This document shows, in pieces, positions 18,137 through 27,613 of a DNA stretch of 64,000 nucleotides (its first letter is position 1; each line of letters opens with the position of its first letter). Location: contig NZ_FULE01000014.1 in assembly GCF_900163965.1 (NCBI RefSeq), positions 186,001-250,000 on the forward strand. Reading direction: 5' to 3'. Under the pieces are notes generated by a model that did not search any database, had not been told where the DNA came from, and saw only the letters and a list, made by a program, of their open reading frames with translations. The stretch is from Vibrio ruber DSM 16370. GTDB taxonomy: Bacteria; Pseudomonadota; Gammaproteobacteria; Enterobacterales; Vibrionaceae. Both the position numbers and the translations under genes were made by a program.

Positions 18137-18166
18137 AAAAATGCCAGCCTGACGGCTGGCATTTTC
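18137..18166. terminator. bidirectional rho-independent terminator
   Basis: A perfect hairpin with arms ATGCCAGCC and GGCTGGCAT and loop TGAC is flanked by A-rich and T-rich tracts. It separates the convergent TRAP operon and chemoreceptor gene. Confidence 0.85.
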
Positions 18167-18188
18167 ATCTGAATCGTTTCATCACAAA

Positions 18189-20060
18189 TCAAACAATAAA
18201 CTGATTCAACAGTTTTTCCTGCTGGTGAACTTTATCAACCTGTTGCCGGGTTGCATGACTTGCCCCTTTGGCAGAGTCTGCAACTTCACCACTGATATCT
18301 TTAATTTTCACCATGTTATTGTTAATTTCTTCAGCGACCAGACTTTGCTCTTCTGCGGCTGAAGCAATCTGGATATTCATGTCACTAATCTGCTGAATGG
18401 CTTGACTGATACGCTGTAGCGCCTGATTGGCTACATGGGACTTATCAACGGCTTCAGCCGCTTTACCTTTACTCTCGCCCATCGCAGCAGACACTGAAGA
18501 TGCACCGGATTGCAACTGCTCAATCATGGTACGAATCTCTGTTGTTGATTTCTGCGTTCTCTGTGCCAAGGTTCGTACTTCATCAGCCACCACAGCAAAG
18601 CCGCGTCCGGATTCTCCGGCTCTGGCTGCCTCAATCGCAGCATTCAATGCCAACAGATTGGTTTGATCCGCAATTTCATTAATGACTTCCAGAATTGTTT
18701 CGATATTCGCCGTTGCGGACTCTAATTGAATAACTTCTTCAACGGCTTGATCAATTCTTGCTGAAAGTTCATTAATCGCCTGAGTTGTATAACTGACAAC
18801 CTCAGCCCCTTCATGCGATGCATCATCTGCTTCTTTTGCCGCCGACGCTGCATTTTGTGCATTATGAGCAACTTCAGACGCGGTCGCAGCCATCTCATTC
18901 ATCGCTGTTGCAAGCTGGTCAACTTCCAGCATTTGGGATTGCATTCCTTCAGCGGAGTTGCTCGAATGATCGGCAATAGTCTTGATACCATCGAGAATAT
19001 CACGACTAATTTCTTTCGACTGACTGATTTGATGCTGGAGCTTTTCGGTAAACTGGTTGAAACCGATCGCTAACATCGCAAATTCCTGATCCAAATCTGT
19101 TTCCAGTCGTTTGGTCAAATCCCCCTCACCGGAAGCGATATCATCAATCGCAGTATTGAGAATACCGAGCGGACGAATCAGTCGTTTAATCAGCAGAGTG
19201 AGTAAAATCAAGCTGATAATGACACCGACCAATGTATAGATAATAGAGCTGTTTCTTAATGAAGAAAGTGTACTAAAAGCGATAGATTCATCAATCACAG
19301 CACCGACATACCAATGCTCACTCGGCACCTCAGTGAAGTTAATCAGGTAGTTTTTACCATTAATTTCCACATGCTGCATACCGGTTTTCAATTCGGCACC
19401 GGGTAGATACTCGGTAAATTTCTTACCATTGTAATCCCGATTAGGGTGTGCAATGGTTTCCCCTTTTTCCGTCACGATAAACAGGTGGCCGGCATCAAAA
19501 AGGTTTACGGAATTGACCACATTTGAGAGACCGGAGAGGTCCAGATCATAATACATCCCTCCGACCCACTGACCATCTTTATAAACAGGTGTCGCGATAG
19601 AGATAATGATTTTCTTCGATGTGAAGTCTATGTAAGGTTCGGTAACGAACATTTCCCCTTGTTTTTTAACATCAATGTACCAAGGGCGTTTCCGTGGGTC
19701 ATAATCTGGTGTTGGCTCCCAGCTATCATCGTTTTCGATCACTGCCCCATCATCTGCATATCCCAATCCGACAGCGACAAAACCTGATTTGAGTGTCGGG
19801 GTTTCCAACACATTCTTAACATAATCCCGATTATTGGGATCTAATTGAATAATTTCTGTCACCGAATGAGCTGTCGCTTCTTTCGCCTGCATATCGGTTG
19901 TGATGCTGTTCTTCACACCTGACACCAACTCTTGCAAGCTACTGTAAACCAACGACTCAAAACTACTTCTAACCGTTCTTAATTGTTGCAAAGACAGCAA
20001 CAAAATCGTCACGATTAAGAGTAGCGATGACGCTGCTACTATCTTTTGGCTAAACCTCAT
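18189..20060 (-). CDS. methyl-accepting chemotaxis protein with a dCache amino-acid-type sensor
   Basis: I place the start at ATG 20060, preceded by AGAGAGG, giving 623 residues. Helix TM1 is about 6-28, a periplasmic dCache sensor spans about 30-270, TM2 is about 273-295, then a HAMP domain (about 295-350) and a cytoplasmic signalling coiled coil whose tip reads [16 protein letters not shown]. In the sensor, Tyr120, Arg125, Trp127, Tyr128, Tyr143, Asp145 and Asp172 reproduce the spacing of the amino-acid-binding motif described for dCache receptors such as PctA, so an amino acid ligand is predicted. It is a monocistronic gene and would work with CheR and CheV encoded elsewhere in this window. 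Confidence 0.9.
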   Translation of the reverse strand: MRFSQKIVAASSLLLIVTILLLSLQQLRTVRSSFESLVYSSLQELVSGVKNSITTDMQAKEATAHSVTEIIQLDPNNRDYVKNVLETPTLKSGFVAVGLGYADDGAVIENDDSWEPTPDYDPRKRPWYIDVKKQGEMFVTEPYIDFTSKKIIISIATPVYKDGQWVGGMYYDLDLSGLSNVVNSVNLFDAGHLFIVTEKGETIAHPNRDYNGKKFTEYLPGAELKTGMQHVEINGKNYLINFTEVPSEHWYVGAVIDESIAFSTLSSLRNSSIIYTLVGVIISLILLTLLIKRLIRPLGILNTAIDDIASGEGDLTKRLETDLDQEFAMLAIGFNQFTEKLQHQISQSKEISRDILDGIKTIADHSSNSAEGMQSQMLEVDQLATAMNEMAATASEVAHNAQNAASAAKEADDASHEGAEVVSYTTQAINELSARIDQAVEEVIQLESATANIETILEVINEIADQTNLLALNAAIEAARAGESGRGFAVVADEVRTLAQRTQKSTTEIRTMIEQLQSGASSVSAAMGESKGKAAEAVDKSHVANQALQRISQAIQQISDMNIQIASAAEEQSLVAEEINNNMVKIKDISGEVADSAKGASHATRQQVDKVHQQEKLLNQFIV

Positions 20061-20185
20061 AGCAAACCTCTCTGACATCACAATAAAAACCCACACTTAT
20101 CAACGCGACAAATGTGAAAATAAACCTTAAATATACAAGAAAAGAGTTTCTTCATTATGAATTATTATCAATATAAATGCCGAAT

Positions 20186-21265
20186 TTATGATGCAGTTTG
20201 CGAAGGCTCATCCTCAATTTCACCTGAAGGTAAAGCATGCCAAACTGCTTTCACTAAAGTCGCCAGCGGGATGGCAAAAAACACACCCCAAAATCCCCAC
20301 ATCCCACCGAAAACCAGTACCGCAACAATAATGGCAACCGGATGAAGATTAACCGCCTCAGAAAACAAAACCGGTACGAGCACATTACCGTCAAGCGTCT
20401 GAATAATACCGTACACGACTAATAACCAATAAAACGGGGGGGTAAATCCCCACTGAAAAATACCAACGATTGCAACCGGAATCGTCACGGCTGCAGCACC
20501 GATATAAGGAATGAGGACAGAGAAACCGACAGCCACCGCTAATAATACAGAATACCGTAAATCCAGAATGGCGAACGCAATGTAACTCACACCCCCGACA
20601 ATCAGGATCTCCAACACTTTGCCACGAATATAGTTCGAAATTTGCTCATTCATTTCGAGCCAGACTTTAGTAACCAGTTTCCGGTTTCTGGGCATAATAT
20701 TACTGGCCGTTTTGAGCATTTCCCCTTTATCTTTCAGGAGAAAGAAAATCAGCAGTGGCACTAAGATCAAATACACCGCCAATGTGGCGATACTCACCAG
20801 AGAAGCCAGCGATCCTTTCACCACACTTTCACCAAAATGCAGTGCCTGATTCTTAATGTTATCCATCATCGGTTCAACAATCGCCAGATCAGCCAGCTCG
20901 GGATATTTCTCCGGCAAAGTATTGATCAAGTGTTGTAATTGGCTATACATTCCCGGAATATCATTAATCAGATTACTGACTTGGTTCCAAATCGTTGGAA
21001 TTAATACAAATACGGCAACCAACATCAAACTGACGAACACCGCAATGACCAGAACGACACTCAGCGTTCTTGGGATCCCTAGCCGAGCCATCTGGATAAT
21101 CGGCCACTCCAACAGATAAGCTAAAACAATTGCAACCAGAAGCGGAGCGATTAAATGCCCCATAAAATAGATAATCAGAAACCCGAAGAATAACATTGCA
21201 AAAAGACTAACGGCATGAGGGTCGGAAAAGCGCCGTTTGTACCACCGATTCAACATATCGAACAT
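20186..21265 (-). CDS. perM: AI-2E/PerM-family membrane permease
   Basis: I choose ATG 21265 because AGGA lies 9 bases upstream; an upstream in-frame GTG overlaps that site. The 359-residue protein has about eight transmembrane segments, a soluble loop in the middle, and the family segment VAVGFSVLIPYIGAAAVTIPVA, with later LDGNVLVPVLFSEAVNLHPVAIIVA. This COG0628 family includes E. coli PerM and TqsA; the first was proposed as a permease and the second affects autoinducer-2 export. The substrate here is unknown. It lies upstream of the chemoreceptor on the same strand with 125 bases between. Confidence 0.85.
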   Translation of the reverse strand: MFDMLNRWYKRRFSDPHAVSLFAMLFFGFLIIYFMGHLIAPLLVAIVLAYLLEWPIIQMARLGIPRTLSVVLVIAVFVSLMLVAVFVLIPTIWNQVSNLINDIPGMYSQLQHLINTLPEKYPELADLAIVEPMMDNIKNQALHFGESVVKGSLASLVSIATLAVYLILVPLLIFFLLKDKGEMLKTASNIMPRNRKLVTKVWLEMNEQISNYIRGKVLEILIVGGVSYIAFAILDLRYSVLLAVAVGFSVLIPYIGAAAVTIPVAIVGIFQWGFTPPFYWLLVVYGIIQTLDGNVLVPVLFSEAVNLHPVAIIVAVLVFGGMWGFWGVFFAIPLATLVKAVWHALPSGEIEDEPSQTAS

Positions 21266-21700
21266 GTCATAACGTCCTTTTATCACTTGAAGTTGAGATT
21301 AATCATCGAATTGATTGCATTCCACGGATATATGCACACAGACTAATGAAGTCTGAAAATATTCTAAGCTGTTTTTTTATTGATATTGTCAGGCATAAGA
21401 AAACTGGCTTTATCTCCGAAACATAGCGTTCTGACATTGATGTCGAGCCATAAAACAAAGAAGATAAGTCTGCACTATTTGTGTCAATCGGGGGGAAACA
21501 GTGTTTCATGCTTTCACTTGATGCTTACTACAGGCCTGTTATTGTATAGTGTTTTACAACGTATGCCACCGTTAATCATGCCGTGAAATAGGAAACTCGA
21601 TCGCACAAAGTCAATCTGCTGTCTATATCGCTAAGCCGGGGAACCCAATAACGGAAGAAAAGTCCTATCTTCAGGACTACAAAGGAAAAATAGTATTAAT
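21266..21700. other. intergenic region upstream of bepA and perM
   Basis: This 435-base divergent spacer has no ORF with a coding-like translation. A small hairpin with arms GTCCT and AGGAC at about 21661-21679 lies just before the bepA ribosome site (AAAGGA). Promoters for both flanking genes are expected here but I cannot assign them. Confidence 0.4.
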
Positions 21701-23161
21701 ATGATGAGTCTACGAATCCGAAGTTTACTCTGTTCATGTCTGTCTGCGTCGATGTTGCTCTCTGCATCTGTATTGGCTGATACCAATGACCTTCCTGATA
21801 TCGGCACGGTTGCCGGTGCAACACTGAGTATCGATCAGGAAGAACAATACGGAGACGCTTACATGCGAATTCTCCGGAGCAGACAACCGATTATCAATGA
21901 CCCGGTGTTAAATGAATATATCAATACACTGGGACATCGCTTGGTTTCTCATGCCAATGATGTGAAGACACCCTTTACTTTCTTCCTGATCCGTAACCGT
22001 GAAATCAATGCGTTTGCTTTCTTTGGCGGCCACGTTGCGCTGCACTCAGGGCTGTTTTTACACACCCGAACCGAAAGTGAACTGGCCTCAGTCATGGCAC
22101 ATGAAATTGCCCATATCACCCAGCGCCATCTGGCCAGAAGCATGGAAGCAGAAGCAAAACGCTCTCCGGCAACCCTCGCTGCGCTTGCAGGCTCGCTACT
22201 GTTAGCCATTGCCGCCCCGGAAGCCGGGATTGCCGCGATCACAGCCACGACCGCAGGTTCTGTTCAGGGACAAATTAACTACACCCGGGCCAATGAAAAA
22301 GAAGCCGATCGTTTTGGTATTGAAACATTGGCAAAATCGGGATTTGACCCTTACGCAATGCCACGTTTTTTTGGCAAATTATCTGAAGAGTATCAATACT
22401 CCAGTCACCCGCCCGCCATGTTGCTGACTCACCCATTACCGGATAGCCGGATCACCGATAGCCGGGCGAGAGCACAACACTATAAACATCTGAATCTTCC
22501 TTATGCCAAAGACTATCAGTTAGCCCGCGTCAGAGTCGTCGTCCGTTACACGGGGATCGACGACAAAGCGGCACTGGATTGGTTACAACGCCAGCGGAAA
22601 AAGAACGCTCCGGTGATTCAGGCAGCTTGTGATTACGGAATGGCACTGGTCTATCTGGATAATAAACAGTACGATAAAGCGGCACCGATTCTGGAACGCC
22701 TGCTCAAAGCCGATCCGCAAAATAACTTCTATCTGGATGCAACATCTGATCTCTATATTGGACAAGACAAACCCAAGCAAGCAATTCAATTACTCGCACA
22801 GGCGCTGAAACAGTCGCCTCACAACTCAGTCCTGACGATTAACTACGCCAATGCGTTAATGGCGGCCAAACAATATCAACGGGCTGTACAGACACTACAA
22901 CGCTACACTCACAATCATCCGGAAGATTCGAATGGCTGGTCTATACTCTCACAAGCCAGTAACCATATGGGAAATCAGCAGGAAGAATATGCAGCACGTG
23001 CTGAACTGTTTGCGCTGAAAGCAGACTGGGATCAGGCGATCCAGTATTATACCCGGGCCAGCCAACTCGCCAAGTTAGGTAGTTTGGAACAGGCTCGCTA
23101 CGATGCAAGAATCGACCAACTTATCACCCAGCGGGAACAGTTTCTTGCTTTACAAAAATAA
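21701..23161 (+). CDS. bepA: BepA-like periplasmic M48 metalloprotease with TPR domain
   Basis: 486 residues. A signal peptide covers about 1-26 (LSASVLADT). The peptidase M48 domain has the zinc motif MAHEIAHITQRH (about 129-140) and the third ligand in NEKEADRFG (about 199-207). The C-terminal half (about 300-480) carries tetratricopeptide-like repeats such as YDKAAPILERLLKADP. E. coli BepA (YfgC) degrades stalled LptD and interacts with the BAM complex for outer-membrane quality control. It is followed after 17 bases by the arsC-like gene, the same pairing as yfgC-yfgD in E. coli, which supports the assignment. Confidence 0.9.
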   Translation: MMSLRIRSLLCSCLSASMLLSASVLADTNDLPDIGTVAGATLSIDQEEQYGDAYMRILRSRQPIINDPVLNEYINTLGHRLVSHANDVKTPFTFFLIRNREINAFAFFGGHVALHSGLFLHTRTESELASVMAHEIAHITQRHLARSMEAEAKRSPATLAALAGSLLLAIAAPEAGIAAITATTAGSVQGQINYTRANEKEADRFGIETLAKSGFDPYAMPRFFGKLSEEYQYSSHPPAMLLTHPLPDSRITDSRARAQHYKHLNLPYAKDYQLARVRVVVRYTGIDDKAALDWLQRQRKKNAPVIQAACDYGMALVYLDNKQYDKAAPILERLLKADPQNNFYLDATSDLYIGQDKPKQAIQLLAQALKQSPHNSVLTINYANALMAAKQYQRAVQTLQRYTHNHPEDSNGWSILSQASNHMGNQQEEYAARAELFALKADWDQAIQYYTRASQLAKLGSLEQARYDARIDQLITQREQFLALQK

Positions 23162-23178
23162 TCCGTGAAGGAGTCATT

Positions 23179-24113
<935 letters not shown>

Positions 24114-24126
24114 ATTACCGATACAT

Positions 24127-24157
24127 AAAAAACAAGAGCCAAATGGCTCTTGTTTTC
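24127..24157. terminator. bidirectional rho-independent terminator
   Basis: Hairpin arms AACAAGAGCC and GGCTCTTGTT with loop AAAT lie between the convergent wrbA-like and DUF2066 genes, with A and T tracts on either side. Confidence 0.85.
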
Positions 24158-24203
24158 ACTGATATTGTTCTTACTGATCTTATTATCGCGTCTCGTGAAG
24201 AGA

Positions 24204-25484
24204 CTAATTCAAGGATGAAGCGTCTTGTGAAGAACCGGTTTGAGCATTATCTGACTGCTCCGAAACCGGACGTTCATGCCACTGATATTGCAATACCGTC
24301 ACACTTGCTGCTGCCGGCGACTGATTCATCGTCTGAGCATCAACTTCATTCACGGACTTCTTTTCTGTCGAATCCTCAGGCGAGCGCTCTTCAGACAAAG
24401 ACGGGTTCGTCAATGCTCCGTCAATCGCAGTCTCTTCTGATGGCAATGATTGCTCCGTCTGAGAATCATCAGCAGGTTGCCCTAAACTCACATCTCCACT
24501 GGCCTCTGGCAATCGTTCAATCAAATTGAGTGAAGCAAGCTCTTGTTCAAAAGCTTCCTGGGTGGTTAACAAATGGACCCGAAATGTGACTTCATCGCCT
24601 TGAACCTGAATCGTATCGACACTGGCCACTGAGCTTAGCTGATTGAGCGCCTGCTCCAGTTTGAAAAAATGAACGGCTCGATTTAAATGCTTCACATTGA
24701 GGATCATCGAATGAGATGATTGTCCGGCAACCACCACACGATTTTTATTGGCATAATATTGCGTTAACTGATCCACCAGCTGGGAGAGATCGTCATCACC
24801 ACTCAAACTTCCGCTCATCGGCGGCACCGAAATATCTAACAGTTTTTCCGGTGTTTGATCGTAGAGCTTCCAGTTAAGCGTGTCTGATTGTGCCCGAATA
24901 ATCAAAATTGCATCCGGATGATAACGCTCACTCGCATCACGGATCGGCTGAAGAAACTCGCCCCAGATATCCGATGCTTCAATACTGGTAATGTCGTCAA
25001 AATCACCGACCGGTACAATCAGCGGTAAGCCCCGTTTTTCAGCCAGTTGTTTAAGTTGCTGAACATTAGCATTCGCAACATTTTCCCAGGCGATATTGCG
25101 CTGAAAATTTTGATCTTCAACGTACCAGACGAGAATCGTTGCACGTTTTTCTGGCCAGAAAGGGAGCTGGGCCTGCGTCAATAATGTTCGTATCTGCTTA
25201 GCACTAAACTGCATTTTAACTATCTTTTGGTCATCTTTCTGACCATAGCTAATCTGAGACAGATACAGACGATGATGAGAAAGTGCTTTCTTCACCACCG
25301 GGTTATCGACAGCATCTTTTTCTCCGGTCGCCCGAATAATCACATTCTCCATGCCCTGAATTCGAGCCTGATCTTCATTTTGCTCTTGATCAAGCGCGAC
25401 TTCTGAACGATAAATATTGACCTGTGTTGCCGCATAACCGGAAAAAGTCAGGCATAACAAAATCAGACAAGCGAAATTACGCAT
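24204..25484 (-). CDS. DUF2066 domain protein with signal peptide
   Basis: 426 residues, beginning with a signal peptide (about 1-19, ILLCLTFSGYAA). The segment VNIYRSEVALDQEQNEDQARIQGMENVIIRATGEKD and the following LPFWPEKRATILVWYVEDQN match the DUF2066 family of gammaproteobacteria as I remember it. The function is unknown; an envelope location is implied by the signal peptide. The last 95 or so residues are low-complexity and rich in Ser, Glu, Gln and Asp, so probably disordered. It is divergent from uraA and convergent with the arsC-wrbA run. Confidence 0.8.
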   Translation of the reverse strand: MRNFACLILLCLTFSGYAATQVNIYRSEVALDQEQNEDQARIQGMENVIIRATGEKDAVDNPVVKKALSHHRLYLSQISYGQKDDQKIVKMQFSAKQIRTLLTQAQLPFWPEKRATILVWYVEDQNFQRNIAWENVANANVQQLKQLAEKRGLPLIVPVGDFDDITSIEASDIWGEFLQPIRDASERYHPDAILIIRAQSDTLNWKLYDQTPEKLLDISVPPMSGSLSGDDDLSQLVDQLTQYYANKNRVVVAGQSSHSMILNVKHLNRAVHFFKLEQALNQLSSVASVDTIQVQGDEVTFRVHLLTTQEAFEQELASLNLIERLPEASGDVSLGQPADDSQTEQSLPSEETAIDGALTNPSLSEERSPEDSTEKKSVNEVDAQTMNQSPAAASVTVLQYQWHERPVSEQSDNAQTGSSQDASSLN

Positions 25485-25610
25485 AGTAATCCAAATACAT
25501 CAACAATCGTGTCCCGATCATAAGCAACTATTGGTTTCCCGGCAAGAAAACCCTGCGACAATGATAAATATTCCTGCGTTCCCCTCACCAAAAAATAGCC
25601 ACTTTGAAAC

Positions 25611-25626
25611 ATGGCAAACGTTTCAA
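25611..25626 (+). promoter_or_regulatory. PurR-like operator upstream of uraA
   Basis: The bases ATGGCAAACGTTTCAA contain the full core GCAAACGTTT of the PurR box, palindromic around AAACGTTT, 45 bases before the uraA start. PurR represses purine and some pyrimidine uptake genes when hypoxanthine or guanine is bound, which fits a uracil permease. Confidence 0.7.
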
Positions 25627-25670
25627 TAAGTGATAGAATCCTCAAAATTTGTCTTAATCAGGGAAAAAAC

Positions 25671-26912
25671 ATGAAAAATGCCATATTAGGTGTTCAAATG
25701 CTGTTTGTTGCATTTGGTGCACTGGTACTGGTCCCGCTCCTCACGGGACTCGATCCAAACGTCGCTCTGTTTGGGGCTGGTGTCGGAACCCTTCTTTTTC
25801 AACTTGTCACCCGTCGCTCCGTCCCAATTTTCCTCGCTTCTTCTTTCGCTTTCATTGCACCAATTCTCTATGGCGTTCAAGCTTGGGGCATTCCGGCCAC
25901 AATGGGTGGGCTGATGGCTGCGGGTGCTGTCTATGTGATACTCGGTGGATTAATCAAAATCAATGGCGCAGATTTCATCCATAAACTTCTGCCTCCGGTT
26001 GTTATCGGGCCGATCATCATGGTGATTGGGCTTGGGCTCGCCCCCACAGCCGTAAATATGGCACTGGGAAAAACCGGTGACGGTTCCGTTCAGTTAGTTG
26101 AAGGACAAGTTGCACTCTGGATTTCATGTATTTCTTTGTTTACGACAATTCTCATCAGTGTCTTTGCCCGCGGCATGTTTAAGCTGTTGCCGATTTTCGG
26201 CGGTATTGTTGCTGGTTACACGCTAAGCCTGATTTTTGATGTCGTCAGTTTTGAAGCGGTTGAGAGTGCAGCTTGGTTCTCACTTCCACACTTCACCATG
26301 CCTGAGTTTAACATCAATGCCATCCTGTTTATGATTCCGGTTGCGATTGCCCCGGCAGTCGAACATGTGGGAGATATTCTTTCTATCTCCAATGTCACCG
26401 GAAAGGATTACCTGAAAAAACCGGGGCTGCACCGCACAATTGCCGGAGACGGCATTGCAACCATGGCAGCAGCAATGGTCGGGGCACCACCGAATACCAC
26501 CTATAGTGAAGTGACAGGCGCGGTCATGCTCACCAAAGCATTTAATCCGGTGATTATGACTTGGGCAGCAGTAACTGCGATTATTTTAGCGCTGGTCGGT
26601 AAACTCGGTGCCTTACTCCAAACCATTCCTGTACCGGTCATGGGCGGTATTATGATTTTGTTATTCGGTTCAATTGCTTCCGTTGGTTTGAATACGCTGA
26701 TCAAGAATCATGTTGATCTGCACAAATCGAGAAACCTTGTGATTGTCGCGGTCACTTTGGTCTTCGGTATTGGCGGTATGGCCTTCGGTATCGGTGAGTT
26801 CAGCTTGCAGGGAATCAGTCTCTGTGGTGTTGTCGCTATTTTATTGAATCTGATCTTGCCAGATGATTTGGGCGAAAACCACGTCGTTGACAATGCTCAG
26901 ATTGAAGACTAG
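25671..26912 (+). CDS. uraA: uracil permease (UraA, NCS2 family)
   Basis: I place the start at ATG 25671 behind CAGGGA, giving 413 residues; an earlier in-frame ATG would overlap the PurR-like box. About 12-14 hydrophobic segments are visible. Family motifs are FLASSFAFIAPI (about 58-69), PAVEHVGDILSISNVTG (UraA-type Glu/His segment) and AAMVGAPPNTTYSEVTGAV with the second conserved Glu. The protein imports uracil with protons. It stands alone, without upp beside it, and ends in its own terminator. Confidence 0.93.
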   Translation: MKNAILGVQMLFVAFGALVLVPLLTGLDPNVALFGAGVGTLLFQLVTRRSVPIFLASSFAFIAPILYGVQAWGIPATMGGLMAAGAVYVILGGLIKINGADFIHKLLPPVVIGPIIMVIGLGLAPTAVNMALGKTGDGSVQLVEGQVALWISCISLFTTILISVFARGMFKLLPIFGGIVAGYTLSLIFDVVSFEAVESAAWFSLPHFTMPEFNINAILFMIPVAIAPAVEHVGDILSISNVTGKDYLKKPGLHRTIAGDGIATMAAAMVGAPPNTTYSEVTGAVMLTKAFNPVIMTWAAVTAIILALVGKLGALLQTIPVPVMGGIMILLFGSIASVGLNTLIKNHVDLHKSRNLVIVAVTLVFGIGGMAFGIGEFSLQGISLCGVVAILLNLILPDDLGENHVVDNAQIED

Positions 26913-26940
26913 TCCACTGCACCATTAATAAAAAATTGAT

Positions 26941-26976
26941 AAAAAAATCCCGGGCGTCAATCCCCGGGATTTTTTA
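26941..26976 (+). terminator. rho-independent terminator after uraA
   Basis: Hairpin arms ATCCCGGG and CCCGGGAT are followed by TTTTTT. The A run on the other side could let it serve ybaK as well. Confidence 0.85.
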
Positions 26977-26999
26977 TCTGCACGACCAATGATGGTGGT

Positions 27000-27503
27000 T
27001 TATTGATGTTCCGAGTTCGTCGATTCACTGTCTAAACATAATGGTAAAAATGTTGCACGTGTCAGCGCCGCCAGATCCCGGGGGGCTAATTCAATTTCCA
27101 GCCCTCTCTTGCCCGCACTGACACAAATCGTTTCTTGCTGCTCAGCGCTGGTGTGAATATAGGTCGGTAACATTTTCTTCTGCCCGAGCGGACTGATGCC
27201 GCCCACGACATAACCGGTAATTTTCTGTGCAATGTCAGGATTGGCCATTTCTGCCTTTTTTACTCCGGCCGCTTTTGCCGCCAGTTTTAAATTCAGCTTT
27301 TGATCCACCGGAATAATTGCCACGGCCAACGATTTCGGCTCACCGTTCAGCGCAAACAATAATGTTTTAAATACTTTCTTTGGATCCTGTCCGAGTACTT
27401 CAGCCGCTTCCAGTCCAAAACTGGTATGACTCGGGTCATGTTCATACTGATGAATTGTATGGGGAATTTTCTTTTTCTTTGCCAAACGAATCGCAGGAGT
27501 CAT
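27000..27503 (-). CDS. ybaK: YbaK/EbsC-family Cys-tRNA(Pro) deacylase
   Basis: 167 residues. The family signature runs through TSFGLEAAEVLGQDPKKVFK (about 27-46), LAVAIIPVDQKLNLKLAAKA (about 58-77) and GYVVGGISPLGQKKMLPTYI (about 97-116), where the catalytic Lys and the conserved GGxSP loop are present. YbaK hydrolyses Cys wrongly attached to tRNA-Pro by prolyl-tRNA synthetase. It is a single gene facing uraA, and its length is normal. Confidence 0.9.
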   Translation of the reverse strand: MTPAIRLAKKKKIPHTIHQYEHDPSHTSFGLEAAEVLGQDPKKVFKTLLFALNGEPKSLAVAIIPVDQKLNLKLAAKAAGVKKAEMANPDIAQKITGYVVGGISPLGQKKMLPTYIHTSAEQQETICVSAGKRGLEIELAPRDLAALTRATFLPLCLDSESTNSEHQ

Positions 27504-27547
27504 ACGTCAGTCCTTTTTATCTATCAAGCAATGTCCGCCTCCACAGA

Positions 27548-27576
27548 TGAAAAAAGGCGGCCATTTTTGCCGCCTC
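27548..27576 (-). terminator. rho-independent terminator of the 5'-nucleotidase gene
   Basis: On the minus strand the arms GGCGGC and GCCGCC enclose an A-rich loop and are followed by a T run; it lies about 40 bases after the stop of the nucleotidase. Confidence 0.8.
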
Positions 27577-27613
27577 AAGTAAAAATCACTCAGGAGTCTG
27601 AGTCAAATGCTTT

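Noticed and set aside
20061..20150. Sigma-28 promoter for the chemoreceptor
   Set aside because: A GTTGATAA element is present, but no TAAA lies 15 bases upstream.
21303..21509. Minus-strand 68-codon frame upstream of perM
   Set aside because: No ribosome site and no protein-like pattern; not supported.
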